Assembly (NCBI RefSeq): GCF_014117325.1
Contig: NZ_CP059732.1
Location: 4,477,001-4,541,000 of the forward strand
From: Spirosoma foliorum
Lineage (GTDB): Bacteria > Bacteroidota > Bacteroidia > Cytophagales > Spirosomataceae
Direction: 5' to 3'
DNA length: 64,000 nt
Each line of letters begins with the position of its first letter. Within the stretch, counting starts at the first letter, position 1. A program made the translations under genes and the position numbers. The notes under the pieces are model-generated. The model made no database searches. It was given only the letters and a program-made list of their open reading frames with translations, and was not told the DNA's origin. Positions 35,381 to 44,203 of this stretch are shown here, piece by piece.

Positions 35381-35444
35381 CAGCGTCAGTAAGAAGGTGG
35401 TCAGTCAGACAGTTTATTCTCAAAATGGGTCTGAGTTAACATAG

Positions 35445-35528
35445 TACATGACTCTCGCAGAGAGTCGTGCCACAGTTTAATTAAGTGCAATTAGCAACCG
35501 TGGCACAGCTTTCTGCGAAAGTCATGTA
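35445..35528. terminator. 31-bp imperfect inverted repeat between GT4 fusion and GH130 genes
   Basis: Arms 35445-35475 and 35498-35528 pair with about five mismatches. It lies between two same-strand genes, so it may reduce read-through from the GT4 gene. Confidence 0.55.
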
Positions 35529-35567
35529 TTATAATCCAACTGTAAAACGAAATAACTGTTTGACTTC

Positions 35568-37919
35568 TTATCCATTTAGCAAAGCGGGTATATCAACGCT
35601 TACCGGCTTTACCGCAACCTTCTTTTTTTGAACCATATGCAATTCGGCCAACGCAATCAGGTAAGACAATGTCGACTCGGCACCCTGATTTTGGTTAACC
35701 CGATCAATATGCAGACCATCCCGGCAACCACCTGTTTGCTGATCGTAAAGGGGCAAACCCAGATCATTGAACCCTGAAAACCACTTAAATACCCGGATTG
35801 CCGTCCGATGCCACTCAGCATCGCCCGTTACTTCCAGAGCCGCCAAACAAGCAGAAACGGTACTCTGCGCTTCGAGCGGTTGCTGATCGAAATAAGCTCG
35901 GGTCTGACCTTTGGTATAAAATCCATTCGACCCAATGGGCTGGAAATGCCCGTAAGAAGCCGTTTGCAAATTTATTAGCCAGCGAAGTGATGTAAGACCA
36001 ATTTCGATCAACCGTGCATCGCCCGAACGAAGCAGTGCATGTGCCAGTACGGCATTATCGTACGACAAGGTATTTTCGAACCATGGCCATTCGTCCGTAG
36101 CAGTTTCTGTATAACGGAACACCAGCTTGTCGAGTAGTTGTCGTTGAATGGTTTTGGCCAGGCGGTCGTCGTTGAATTTCTTTTGATACTCATGAATGCC
36201 CAGCAACGCGAATGCCCAGGATCGTGGCGATGGCATATTTACAACACTCGGAAGTACTTTTTCGAAAAGGTTCATGGCCCAACTAATCGTATTCCGGTCT
36301 GTAGCCCGACCAATGCAAGTGCCTAACGCCCAGATGGTCCGGCCGGTACTATCATCAGAACCTACCTCTTCAAGCCAACGTCGATCGTAGCTCATGAAAT
36401 TGCGGAATCGTCGGTAATCGTGCGCATAGGCATGATTAATAAAGGCGCAGTAATTATCGGCTGTGCGTGCTAATTTGGCATCGCTCAATCCGGCTTCCTG
36501 CAAAATTTGCGTCAAAATCAGCGCCCGTGCATTATCGTCTGTGCAATATCCTTCTTCGTAATAAGGCAAATGATGGCGGGCGTGTTGAACAATTCCCGTC
36601 GAATCGGTTAAGCGGAACAGATGATCAAGCCGAAGCGTAGGTAGTTTAAAGGCTGCGCTGGTATGGCCACCCACCGAGTAAGGAACCTGGCTGTTGATGC
36701 TACTCATCCGCTCCTGGCGAGCCTGTGTAAATGAGTGAGCATATAACTGAATAGTTCGCTCCCAGATCATCTCACGGCCCATCATATACGCCTTTTTCCG
36801 CATAGCATGACGCATAGGCTCATCCGTTAAGAGATTGATAATCTGATCGGCAATGGCCTCCGAATCACCAAAAGGCACCAGTATACCTCTGCCTTCTGCC
36901 AGAAGTTCTTCGGCATGCCAGTATGGCGTCGATATTACCGCTTTTCCACAGCCAAACGCGTAGGACAACGTTCCTGAGGTAATCTGAGCGGGGTTGAGAT
37001 AAGGCGTAATATAGATATCGGCAGAGCCCAGGTATTCGCGCAGATCTTCTAACTCGACAAACTGATTATAAAATCGAATATGATCCCGAACGCCTAGATC
37101 GGCCGCCAGTTTTTTCAGGCTATCGCGATAGGCTTCTCCTTCATGTTTGATTAAATGCGGGTGCGTTGCCCCCAACACCATATACACTACATTGGGATGT
37201 TGTTTTACAATGCGCGGGAGTGCCCGGATTACATTTTCAATGCCTTTATTGGGCGACAGCAGACCAAACGTCAAAACAGTTTGTTTACCTTCCATCCCGA
37301 ATTTATCCTTGTAAAAATGGGGATCAACAAAGGGCATATCGGGAATACCATGCGCAATAAGGTCAATTTTATCAGCCGGAACTTCGTAAATATTAATCAG
37401 AAAATCCCGTCCCTTTTCACTCATACAAACTACCCGAGACGACAGATCAGCAATGCTTTTCAGGACTACCAATTGCTCTTCATTCGGATCTTTTAGAATC
37501 GTGTGGAACGTGGTTACAACCGGCATAGTCAGATTCCGCAACAGCGTTAGAATATAGCTCCCTGCCGAACCGCCGTAAATCCCATACTCATGCTGCAAGC
37601 ACACGACATCAACGTCTTTCGAATTCAGAAACTCAGCGGCTTTACGATAGGCGTCCTGGTCATGCTGGTAAAAATCATACCGAACTTCCGACGGGTAATC
37701 ATATCCATCAGGTGTGTCGTTTACCGATATAACTAAAGCGTTTGAATCAGGTATAAACGAATTATACGATTGATAGAGATCAGATGTAAATGTGGCAATG
37801 CCGCACTGACGGGGTAAATAATCGCCCACAAAGGCTACATTTTTAGGATTGTGCTCCCAAACATTTAATCGTTGATCATTCTGATTTTGTATTCCGCTAA
37901 AGTTTGTATGAGTTGTCAT
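35568..37919 (-). CDS. GT4 glycosyltransferase fused to a helical-toroid C-terminal domain
   Basis: A 783-residue fusion. Residues about 28-410 are a GT-B glycosyltransferase of family 4: VGDYLPRQCGIATFTSDL, LTFGLLSPNKGIENVI and TPYLNPAQITSGTLSYAFG in the sugar-nucleotide site, then GRGILVPFGDSEAIA. Residues about 430-760 form a helical domain with YCTDDNARALIL, DDSTGRTIWALG, PSPRSWAFALLGIHEY and WPWFENTLSYDNAVLAHAL, which looks like an (alpha/alpha)6 barrel of a glycosidase or epimerase. It has no signal peptide, so it is cytoplasmic. A GT4-plus-toroid protein next to a GH130 enzyme is a recurrent pair in Bacteroidota; the product is unknown. Confidence 0.85.
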   Translation of the reverse strand: MTTHTNFSGIQNQNDQRLNVWEHNPKNVAFVGDYLPRQCGIATFTSDLYQSYNSFIPDSNALVISVNDTPDGYDYPSEVRYDFYQHDQDAYRKAAEFLNSKDVDVVCLQHEYGIYGGSAGSYILTLLRNLTMPVVTTFHTILKDPNEEQLVVLKSIADLSSRVVCMSEKGRDFLINIYEVPADKIDLIAHGIPDMPFVDPHFYKDKFGMEGKQTVLTFGLLSPNKGIENVIRALPRIVKQHPNVVYMVLGATHPHLIKHEGEAYRDSLKKLAADLGVRDHIRFYNQFVELEDLREYLGSADIYITPYLNPAQITSGTLSYAFGCGKAVISTPYWHAEELLAEGRGILVPFGDSEAIADQIINLLTDEPMRHAMRKKAYMMGREMIWERTIQLYAHSFTQARQERMSSINSQVPYSVGGHTSAAFKLPTLRLDHLFRLTDSTGIVQHARHHLPYYEEGYCTDDNARALILTQILQEAGLSDAKLARTADNYCAFINHAYAHDYRRFRNFMSYDRRWLEEVGSDDSTGRTIWALGTCIGRATDRNTISWAMNLFEKVLPSVVNMPSPRSWAFALLGIHEYQKKFNDDRLAKTIQRQLLDKLVFRYTETATDEWPWFENTLSYDNAVLAHALLRSGDARLIEIGLTSLRWLINLQTASYGHFQPIGSNGFYTKGQTRAYFDQQPLEAQSTVSACLAALEVTGDAEWHRTAIRVFKWFSGFNDLGLPLYDQQTGGCRDGLHIDRVNQNQGAESTLSYLIALAELHMVQKKKVAVKPVSVDIPALLNG

Positions 37920-38081
37920 GGGGGTTGAGTAGGGCTATAATTAGATGGTGTATTACCTACTACTACAATCGACTTATACCCTCTTTTGTTTGGCCAGACC
38001 AAACATTTTAATGAACTAATGGGCTAAACCACTTTCACGACAAATTATTATCCAACTAATCCTTTATTTTGCCCTATAAAT

Positions 38082-38141
38082 GAATAATTACAGCCGTTTC
38101 TGATTTGCCGTACGGCAAATCAGAAACGGCTGTAATTATTC
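38082..38141. terminator. 60-bp perfect palindrome with no loop
   Basis: 30-bp arms meet at 38111/38112 (centre CCGTACGG). It follows the end of the surface-protein gene (minus strand, stop at 38160) and probably terminates it. Confidence 0.85.
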
Positions 38142-38159
38142 TCAATGCAATTGAGTTGA

Positions 38160-39626
38160 TTAGTGTTTTTTCAAGCGGCTTACGGCTCGTTTTAGTTGTT
38201 GATTTTGTTGCCGCAACTGATTTATTTCTGATTTCAGTTGAATAACATACAACATAGTTTCTTCTATTTTTTCGAGTAATCGAGCATCCATCGTTGCAGC
38301 ATTATAGCCATTCCTGACGACCTCTTCAGCCGATGGTACGTTTGGCAGATGCTTGTTTTTCGTAACATACTGGTTCACTTCGTCAAGGGATTTTAGCGTA
38401 TAACCGGGTTCAAATACTCGATCCGCCCAGTCTACTTTGCTAGATACCAATAGTTTGTCTGTTGTGGGTTGCACCAAGATAACTTCGCCCTGTTCGTTAA
38501 CACTCAGCACTTTATCTGATTTTGCTAACGCTGGGCTGTTACTAGTAAGGCGTTCCAGCCGCACTCCAGATTCATCGGCCCGTTCACTTCGGACATGCAA
38601 CCGAGCGGTTGGTGCCGTGGTTCCAATGCCTACATTGGCTTCGTTCCCTAGCACAACAGCATCACTCACGGATACACTCGCACTGGCACCGATAGCCGTC
38701 GCATTGGTTAAATTTTTAGCTAATGCATCTGCTCCAGTACCCAAAAATGTATTACGCGAGCCATCGTCGTTTTTACCCGTTGTGTAGCCAATGTATATGT
38801 TGCTATCGCCATTTCCATTGGTGGGTCCAGCCCCGTTACCCATGATTGTATTATGGCTTCCGGTAGAAACTCCCTGCCCAGACAATGAACCAAAAAACGT
38901 ATTGCCTTTACCGGTCGTCGCAGAATAACCTGATTTATACCCTACGAACGTATTGGAATCAGCAACGGCATTGTAGCCAGATTGAAAGCCTAAGAAGGTA
39001 TTCTGTTGACCCGTTTGGTTCGTGTAGCCAGACTTACTGCCAACAAAAAGATTGTTTGAGGCTGTATTATTATATCCCGATGAATCACCAACCATTACAT
39101 TATACGATCCTATCTGATTAGTACGGCCAGCGGCAATGCCCAGATAAGCATTCGTACTTCCATTGGTATTATTGAAACCACTAAAATTTCCAATAAATGT
39201 ATTGTTGTTAGCTGATAGGCTATTTAAGCCTGTTGATGTACCGACGAAAACATTGTTATTTCCATTGTTTTGCCAGCCAGACAAGTTCCCAATCATTGTA
39301 TTCGAAAACCCATCCCTATTCGCATTACCTGCCAAATAGCCGAAAAAGTTATTTGAATAGCCTGATGTAGTATTCTGGCCTGCTGATTTCCCGAGAAATG
39401 TGTTCGATAAACCCGTTGTTAATTGATTCCCAGCCCAATGCCCCACGGCCGTATTATTCATGCCTGTCAAACCTGGGTTAACCCAACCCGGATTAATGAT
39501 AACATTGGTATTTCCTGGTGTTATTGATGCTGGCCCAGAAATAACCAAATTACTTTGTGCTGACACATTATTAATACTGGCGACTGTTAGTCCAAAAGCC
39601 AAAGTAAAGCGGTAAAAAAACGTCAT
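38160..39626 (-). CDS. Surface protein with YadA-like head repeats and a tail chaperone-like end
   Basis: The ATG at 39626 gives a clean signal peptide (ending VSAQ) and a 488-residue protein. After it, about a dozen repeats of 20-25 residues follow the pattern NTFLG..SG....(T/S)G, as in the head of trimeric autotransporters (YadA-like left-handed roll). Then VGIGTTAPTARLHV, and a C-terminal domain with WADRVFEPGYTLKSLDEV, KHLPNVPSAEE and a coiled coil (LLEKIEETMLYVIQLKSEI), which in Bacteroidota is common at the end of tail-spike-like proteins (S74-like). It probably forms trimers on the cell surface. No membrane anchor barrel is visible. Confidence 0.8.
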   Translation of the reverse strand: MTFFYRFTLAFGLTVASINNVSAQSNLVISGPASITPGNTNVIINPGWVNPGLTGMNNTAVGHWAGNQLTTGLSNTFLGKSAGQNTTSGYSNNFFGYLAGNANRDGFSNTMIGNLSGWQNNGNNNVFVGTSTGLNSLSANNNTFIGNFSGFNNTNGSTNAYLGIAAGRTNQIGSYNVMVGDSSGYNNTASNNLFVGSKSGYTNQTGQQNTFLGFQSGYNAVADSNTFVGYKSGYSATTGKGNTFFGSLSGQGVSTGSHNTIMGNGAGPTNGNGDSNIYIGYTTGKNDDGSRNTFLGTGADALAKNLTNATAIGASASVSVSDAVVLGNEANVGIGTTAPTARLHVRSERADESGVRLERLTSNSPALAKSDKVLSVNEQGEVILVQPTTDKLLVSSKVDWADRVFEPGYTLKSLDEVNQYVTKNKHLPNVPSAEEVVRNGYNAATMDARLLEKIEETMLYVIQLKSEINQLRQQNQQLKRAVSRLKKH

Positions 39627-39838
39627 AAACAAAAAAAAGAGATGGATGTCTAGTAAATTCCAGCAAGCTATTAAACTGGCAACACATCCCCAAACGAAAA
39701 CCCTGCCCACTGTTAATCTTCGTCCAAATGCTCCAAATCATTCAAATAGCACTTTGGCCATGAGAGCAATAGGATGGCATTATGTGTCGAAATTGATAAC
39801 ATATATCAGCCTGAATTCTTTACAGCAATAGATTACAG

Positions 39839-40141
39839 TCAAGCATCCTCCAATAGCGTAGCAAAGGAGATAAACTGATTGCCAAATCGATGCTGGATAC
39901 GTTGGCGCAGCCCATCGGCATGCAGTTCCAGATAAATGTTGTAGGCTTCCAGCGTTTCGAAGTCGAGTTGAATTGAATAGGTTGTGCCCCCGTTCTCAAG
40001 TTCAGTCAACAGTCGTAAAACCCGGTGGCTCACAGGCAATTTGGTAGCCAGAGCAGCTGGTATAAAGAATAATTTCATCCAGCGAAGCCAGTCAGCAGCC
40101 ACTTCATCGGCAACGCTATAGGTCGTATTGTAGAGAATCAT
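39839..40141 (-). CDS. DUF4286 family protein
   Basis: A 100-residue cytosolic protein starting MILYNTTYSVADEVAADWLRW at the ATG at 40141. The family pattern is present: MILYNxTxxV, FFIPAALATKLP, and YSIQLDFETLEAYNIYLELHADGLRQRIQHRFGNQF near the end. The fold is probably a ferredoxin-like dimer; function unknown. It is divergent from the membrane protein at 40234 (92 bp). Confidence 0.85.
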   Translation of the reverse strand: MILYNTTYSVADEVAADWLRWMKLFFIPAALATKLPVSHRVLRLLTELENGGTTYSIQLDFETLEAYNIYLELHADGLRQRIQHRFGNQFISFATLLEDA

Positions 40142-40233
40142 ATGGAGACAAACACCCAATCGGCAAGGTAAGTTGACGGTTTGGTTGTTTCTTTGCTCTG
40201 AGAAATCAATTTATCCGTTAAACTAACCAAGTT

Positions 40234-40668
40234 ATGTATTCTGGACTAGTACATGCCCACTCAGGGCTTCGCTGGGTAGCTCTTATTTTGTTGATCGTTG
40301 CCGTTATCACTGCTATTGGCAAATGGCAAGGGCGTAGCGGCTATACAGATGGAAACCGTAAGCTATATCTGTTCACGTTAATCTCCGTACACACACAATT
40401 GCTGCTGGGTCTGGTTTTGTTATTCATCAGTCCTAAAGTTGATTTCAGCATGATGAGCGAGAAATTGTATCGTTTCTATAGCGTAGAACATACAACGGGT
40501 ATGTTGATTGCCATTGCCCTAATTACCGTTGGTTATTCCCGTTCGAAGCGCGCTTCTGATGCAACAACCAAACAACGTCTGATTGGTATTTTCTATGGCA
40601 TAGGTTTGTTGCTTATTCTGGCTTCTATCCCCTGGCCATTCCGTATTATTGGTGCGAACTGGTTCTGA
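40234..40668 (+). CDS. Four-helix membrane protein with conserved His residues
   Basis: A 144-residue protein with four membrane segments. The His residues in VHAHSGLRW, VHTQLLLGL and SVEHTTGM lie near helix ends, which is why relatives are often called cytochrome b-like; haem binding is not shown. It is followed by a strong terminator and forms a one-gene unit. Confidence 0.8.
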   Translation: MYSGLVHAHSGLRWVALILLIVAVITAIGKWQGRSGYTDGNRKLYLFTLISVHTQLLLGLVLLFISPKVDFSMMSEKLYRFYSVEHTTGMLIAIALITVGYSRSKRASDATTKQRLIGIFYGIGLLLILASIPWPFRIIGANWF

Positions 40669-40687
40669 TCAGTCCTGAAGTGAATGC

Positions 40688-40739
40688 AAGTCGGCCTCAT
40701 TGATGAATTAGCTGTTCATCAATGAGGCCGACTTTTTTG
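40688..40739 (+). terminator. Terminator of the four-helix membrane protein gene
   Basis: 20-bp arms 40688-40707 and 40715-40734 with a 7-base loop; the right arm ends in a run of six T. Confidence 0.9.
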
Positions 40740-40935
40740 GAATTGATATAACCCTAAATGGGTGCTTAGTTAAATATAATACTTTATTAATGTAGCATAA
40801 TTATCTTACGGTCAACAAGTTGATAAATTTGGCACAAAAAAATTCGGCTAAATGGGGAAAAATTTCCTCAGTCTATAGGTAGTTTGACCATATTACGATA
40901 CTTTTATAGGCGTAACCTGGATTTGACCTACTTCT

Positions 40936-41490
40936 ATGATGAGAAAAATGCTCCTGGCAGTAGTTTGTACTGTCTCGTTTGGCATCGTTCAAGCTCAAAC
41001 CGTACCCACCGTATCTAGTGACATACCCGCCGTAACTGACGTACCCACCGTAACTTCAAACAAGGCAAGCTTTTATGAGCAAATTCCGCTCGTAAATGAT
41101 GTTATCAATTACGCCAAAGAGCATCTGTCAATTCGTTACCGATCTGGTGGTACGACCACTCGTGGCTTCGACTGTTCGGGATTTACCCGTTTTTGTTATA
41201 ACAAGTTTGGTATCGCCCTTCCACACTCTAGTGCCGCGCAAGGTGGCGTGGGAGAAGCAGTCGACAAAGATGCCGCTCAACCTGGCGATCTGATTCTGTT
41301 TAAAGGCCATAGCTCTGGCGGTAGCCGCATTGGCCATGTCGGTTTGATTACCGAAGTAATTGGCGATCAGATCAAATTCATTCACTCAGCCTGGAATGGT
41401 GGCGTTCGCTACGACTATTTAAATGCCAGTTACTATCAGCGACGGTTTATGGGCGTTCGGCGCGTTGCGCATCTATTGGCAGAGAAGTAA
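40936..41490 (+). CDS. Secreted NlpC/P60 (C40) cell-wall endopeptidase
   Basis: A 184-residue exported cysteine peptidase; the signal peptide ends near VQAQ (residue 21). The C40 catalytic domain takes up about residues 60-180: Cys in TRGFDCSGFTRF, His in RIGHVGLITEV, and the third polar residue His in IKFIHSAWNGG. It cuts stem peptides of peptidoglycan (the D-Glu to diamino acid bond in most relatives). There is no SH3 or LysM domain; a short Thr/Pro/Val-rich linker (PTVSSDIPAVTDVPTVT) precedes the domain. Confidence 0.92.
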   Translation: MMRKMLLAVVCTVSFGIVQAQTVPTVSSDIPAVTDVPTVTSNKASFYEQIPLVNDVINYAKEHLSIRYRSGGTTTRGFDCSGFTRFCYNKFGIALPHSSAAQGGVGEAVDKDAAQPGDLILFKGHSSGGSRIGHVGLITEVIGDQIKFIHSAWNGGVRYDYLNASYYQRRFMGVRRVAHLLAEK

Positions 41491-41565
41491 AAGTAAAGCG
41501 GCCCGAAAGCCGCTCTTATTATATTACATTTCTTTGAAGCGGCTTTCCAGCCGCTTTACTTTTTT
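41487..41565. terminator. Bidirectional hairpin between C40 peptidase and argB
   Basis: AAAAGTAAAGCGGC..GAAAGCCGCT (41488-41514) pairs with AGCGGCTTTC..GCCGCTTTACTTTT (41538-41565), with two central mismatches. The right arm covers the argB stop codon at 41556. Confidence 0.75.
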
Positions 41566-42338
41566 AATGTCGTTCCTGCGCCCTGATTCACGGCAGTGGC
41601 CAATTCATCAGCATGACAGATAACGACCTTTGCTACACCACTTTCCAGTGCTTTAAAGGCATTGTCTAACTTCGGGATCATGCCTTTATTGATGGCTCCG
41701 GCCGCTTTGTATTCGGCATAAAGGGCTGGCGTCAATTCGTTGATAACGCTGTTATCATCTGTTGGGTCTTTCAACACACCCTTTTTCTCAAAGCAATAAA
41801 TCAATGTAACGCTATTATGCCGAACCATGTCAACCGCAATGGCCGACGCCATGGTATCTGCGTTGGTGTTGAGCAAATCGCCAGCGGTGCTGTAGGTAAT
41901 TGGGGCAAAAACGGGCGTCAAATTCTGACGTAGAAAAAACTGAATCTGACCAGAATCAACTTCTTCAATATCCCCGACCATTCCATAGTCGATGTCTTTT
42001 ACCGGGCGCTTTTTTGCCAGCACAGTTCCTGCATCAGCCCCTGTAAGTCCGATAGCATTAACATCCAGGGCTTGAAGTTTAGCTACGATCTGTTTATTGA
42101 CTAAGCCACCATACACCATCGTCACCACATCGAGCATGGGCTGATCGGTAATACGCCGACCTTCAACCATCGTAGTTTCAATGCCAAGCTTATCTGCCAC
42201 CTGGGTAGCTACTTTGCCTCCGCCATGAATCAGCACTTTAGGGCCAGTCAGGCTAGCAAACGAAGTCAGGAAGCGTTTGAGAGCATCCGGGGCGTCAATA
42301 ACGTTGCCCCCTATTTTTATTACAGTAAGATTATCCAT
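41556..42338 (-). CDS. argB: Acetylglutamate kinase (or N-succinyl equivalent)
   Basis: A 260-residue amino-acid kinase; the ATG at 42338 (MDNLTVIKIGGNVID) is preferred over one 17 codons earlier that adds a Pro/Ser-rich tail derived from a purine-rich inverted repeat. It phosphorylates the gamma-carboxylate of N-acylglutamate, step two of arginine synthesis. Motifs: KIGGNVID, LIHGGGKVATQVA (substrate loop), NTNADTMASAIAVDM (ATP/substrate). In Bacteroidota with succinylated intermediates it may act on N-succinylglutamate. Confidence 0.93.
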   Translation of the reverse strand: MDNLTVIKIGGNVIDAPDALKRFLTSFASLTGPKVLIHGGGKVATQVADKLGIETTMVEGRRITDQPMLDVVTMVYGGLVNKQIVAKLQALDVNAIGLTGADAGTVLAKKRPVKDIDYGMVGDIEEVDSGQIQFFLRQNLTPVFAPITYSTAGDLLNTNADTMASAIAVDMVRHNSVTLIYCFEKKGVLKDPTDDNSVINELTPALYAEYKAAGAINKGMIPKLDNAFKALESGVAKVVICHADELATAVNQGAGTTLKK

Positions 42339-42344
42339 TGAAAG

Positions 42345-42425
42345 GGAAAAAGGAAGAGAGGGAGGAGCGGGAAGAGAGGGAGAAAACACGTACGTCTTTT
42401 GCCCCTTTCTTCCCGCTCCTCCTTT
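42345..42425. repeat. Purine/pyrimidine inverted repeat between argF' and argB
   Basis: GGAGGAGCGGGAAGA at 42360-42374 is complemented by TCTTCCCGCTCCTCC at 42408-42422, with looser pairing outside. It lies between the argF' stop and argB start on the same strand. Confidence 0.55.
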
Positions 42426-42431
42426 ATCTCC

Positions 42432-43394
42432 CTAGAAGTTTAGTAATATTTCTTTCAATACCGCCTGTGCCGACCACTCGCGGTTAGCAGCCTGCTCAAT
42501 AACGAGCGATTGTGGTCCATCTAATACCTCGTCGGCCACTTTCAGATTGCGTCGAACCGGTAAACAGTGCATGAATTTACCGTTGTTTGTCAAACGCAAA
42601 TCGTCCATCGTTACCGCCCACGACGGGTCTTGGGTCAGCACTTGCCCGTAGTGGGTGTACGACGACCAGTTTTTCCCATAAATAAAGTCAGCCCCTTCAA
42701 AAGCTTCGTCCTGATTATGAGTCACACGGGCCTTGCCCACAAATTCGGGTGCCAGATCATAGCCTTCTGGATGGGTGATCACAAACTCAACATCGCGGGC
42801 ATTCATCCATTCGGAAAATGAATTGGCAACGGCTTGTGGTAACGGCTTGAAATGCGGCAACCAGGTCAGTACAACTTTTGGCCGGGCGGGTATTATAATC
42901 GACTTCCGTTTCTCTTCTTCAATAGTAATACAGTCGGCTAACGATTGCAGTGGGTGCCGCGTTGCCGATTCGAGATTCACGATGGGAACCTTCGCATATT
43001 TAGCAAACTGATGCATCACCTGCTCCCGATAATCCTTGTCCCGGTCTTTGAGTTCAGCAAACGCCCGAATACCAATGATATCACAATAGCGTCCCATAAC
43101 GGCAGCCGCTTCGCGAACGTGCTCTGCTTTGTCGCCATTCATCAACACGCCTTCTTCCATTTCCAGCCCCCAGCTATCCTGGCCCACGTTCATCGTCATG
43201 ACGTTCATGCCAAGGTTTTGGGCTGCTTTCTGGGTACTCATCCGCGTCCGCAGGCTTGAGTTGAAGAAAATCATGCCAATGGTTTTGTTCTTGCCGAGCT
43301 GTTGATCGGCAAACGGATTGGCTTTGGCATCTAGGCCAGACTGGACAAGGGCGTCAATATTCGTGACGTCGGCAAGAGAGAGAAAATTGGTCAT
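42432..43394 (-). CDS. argF': N-acyl-L-ornithine carbamoyltransferase (ArgF' type)
   Basis: A 320-residue transcarbamylase of the N-acylornithine group found in Bacteroidota and Xanthomonas. It moves the carbamoyl group from carbamoyl phosphate onto N-acetyl- or N-succinyl-ornithine. The phosphate site reads FFNSSLRTRMST, the second block HPLQSLAD, and HCLPVRR lies near the end. The position that sets acyl specificity appears to be Ala in MNGDKAEHVREA, where the acetyl type has Glu and the Bacteroides succinyl type has Pro, so I lean to succinyl-ornithine (inference). It sits 93 bp upstream of argB. Confidence 0.9.
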   Translation of the reverse strand: MTNFLSLADVTNIDALVQSGLDAKANPFADQQLGKNKTIGMIFFNSSLRTRMSTQKAAQNLGMNVMTMNVGQDSWGLEMEEGVLMNGDKAEHVREAAAVMGRYCDIIGIRAFAELKDRDKDYREQVMHQFAKYAKVPIVNLESATRHPLQSLADCITIEEEKRKSIIIPARPKVVLTWLPHFKPLPQAVANSFSEWMNARDVEFVITHPEGYDLAPEFVGKARVTHNQDEAFEGADFIYGKNWSSYTHYGQVLTQDPSWAVTMDDLRLTNNGKFMHCLPVRRNLKVADEVLDGPQSLVIEQAANREWSAQAVLKEILLNF

Positions 43395-43468
43395 TTTTTT
43401 AAACGCAAAGGGCGCAAGAATATGAAGAGCTTATAAGTCATTTTCAACGTGACTCCATAAACTGAGCT

Positions 43469-43819
43469 TTACTGAATGCGTCTTTGCCTAATTTTATCAG
43501 TTTCAACTACTGTGTGCATATGATCAATTGGATAACCTTCTTTTAGCAAATTCATGACAATACGCGCAGGCTCATCAGCGGTGATAGTTGGCAAACGAAA
43601 ATAGACAACACCCGGAGGACGGTATCCTAGTTTAAAAATCAGAGTACCATAATCTCCATCAAACGTAAGAATAATGCGATTTTCACGAATTGCAAGTCCA
43701 GTTACATCTATATCAGTTACACTGGGCATCTCATACGCAATATGTTTAATATCGTACCCAGCTTCAAGCAATATCCGAAAGGCGGTAATAGGAAAGTTTT
43801 CATCTGCCAGAAACTTCAT
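43469..43819 (-). CDS. DUF5615 PIN-like toxin
   Basis: A 116-residue protein of the DUF5615/Mut7-C-like PIN fold: MKFLADENFPITAFRILLEAGYD (first acidic residues), AIRENRIILTFDGDYGTLIF (second acidic block) and GVVYFRLP. PIN-domain proteins are Mg-dependent ribonucleases, and DUF5615 proteins are usually the toxin of a pair with a DUF433 antitoxin, which is exactly the gene that precedes it here with a 4-bp overlap (ATGA). Confidence 0.85.
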   Translation of the reverse strand: MKFLADENFPITAFRILLEAGYDIKHIAYEMPSVTDIDVTGLAIRENRIILTFDGDYGTLIFKLGYRPPGVVYFRLPTITADEPARIVMNLLKEGYPIDHMHTVVETDKIRQRRIQ

Positions 43820-44064
43820 GAAGCTTGGCGTAAATTAGTCGATGGGAAATAAACCAAGTTATCTTTCATTGTAGCCGAAACATAGGCAAAAACAGCTTGT
43901 AAGGCCTGTTTGGTCAATCTTGGATAATTATCCAACAAATCCTGCTCAGTCCAACCATCAGCCAGACGCTCCAGTAAAAATTCGACCGATAATCTGGTGC
44001 CTTTAATAACGGGCTTTCCTAAGAGTACCGACTCATCCGAGTGAATATAGTCTTGCCAATTCAT
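43816..44064 (-). CDS. DUF433 antitoxin-like protein
   Basis: An 82-residue protein with a DUF433 winged-helix core: SDESVLLGKPVIKGTRLSVE, FLLERLADGWTEQDLLDNYPRLT and KQALQAVFAYVSA. It presumably binds and neutralises the DUF5615 toxin and represses their promoter. A small inverted repeat (GTCATAAC 44118-44125, GTTATGAC 44134-44141) just upstream is a possible operator. Confidence 0.85.
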   Translation of the reverse strand: MNWQDYIHSDESVLLGKPVIKGTRLSVEFLLERLADGWTEQDLLDNYPRLTKQALQAVFAYVSATMKDNLVYFPSTNLRQAS

Positions 44065-44117
44065 AGCTAAGTTGTTTTAATAAAGATAGCCTAATAGTGA
44101 TTTACACTAATAGACAG

Positions 44118-44141
44118 GTCATAACTAATCGAAGTTATGAC
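44118..44141. promoter_or_regulatory. Small inverted repeat upstream of the toxin-antitoxin pair
   Basis: GTCATAAC and GTTATGAC flank an 8-base spacer. Position between divergent starts suits an operator for the DUF433 protein; no experiment or comparison supports it. Confidence 0.4.
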
Positions 44142-44203
44142 TGGGTAGGCTCTCAGAATCAGTAGTAATTTTGCAAAGTTTTTATTTAAACCTGATTACT
44201 TCC

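Noticed and set aside
38900..39500. Repetitive DNA that could be a CRISPR array
   Set aside because: The repeats are degenerate and in frame, and they encode YadA-like head repeats.
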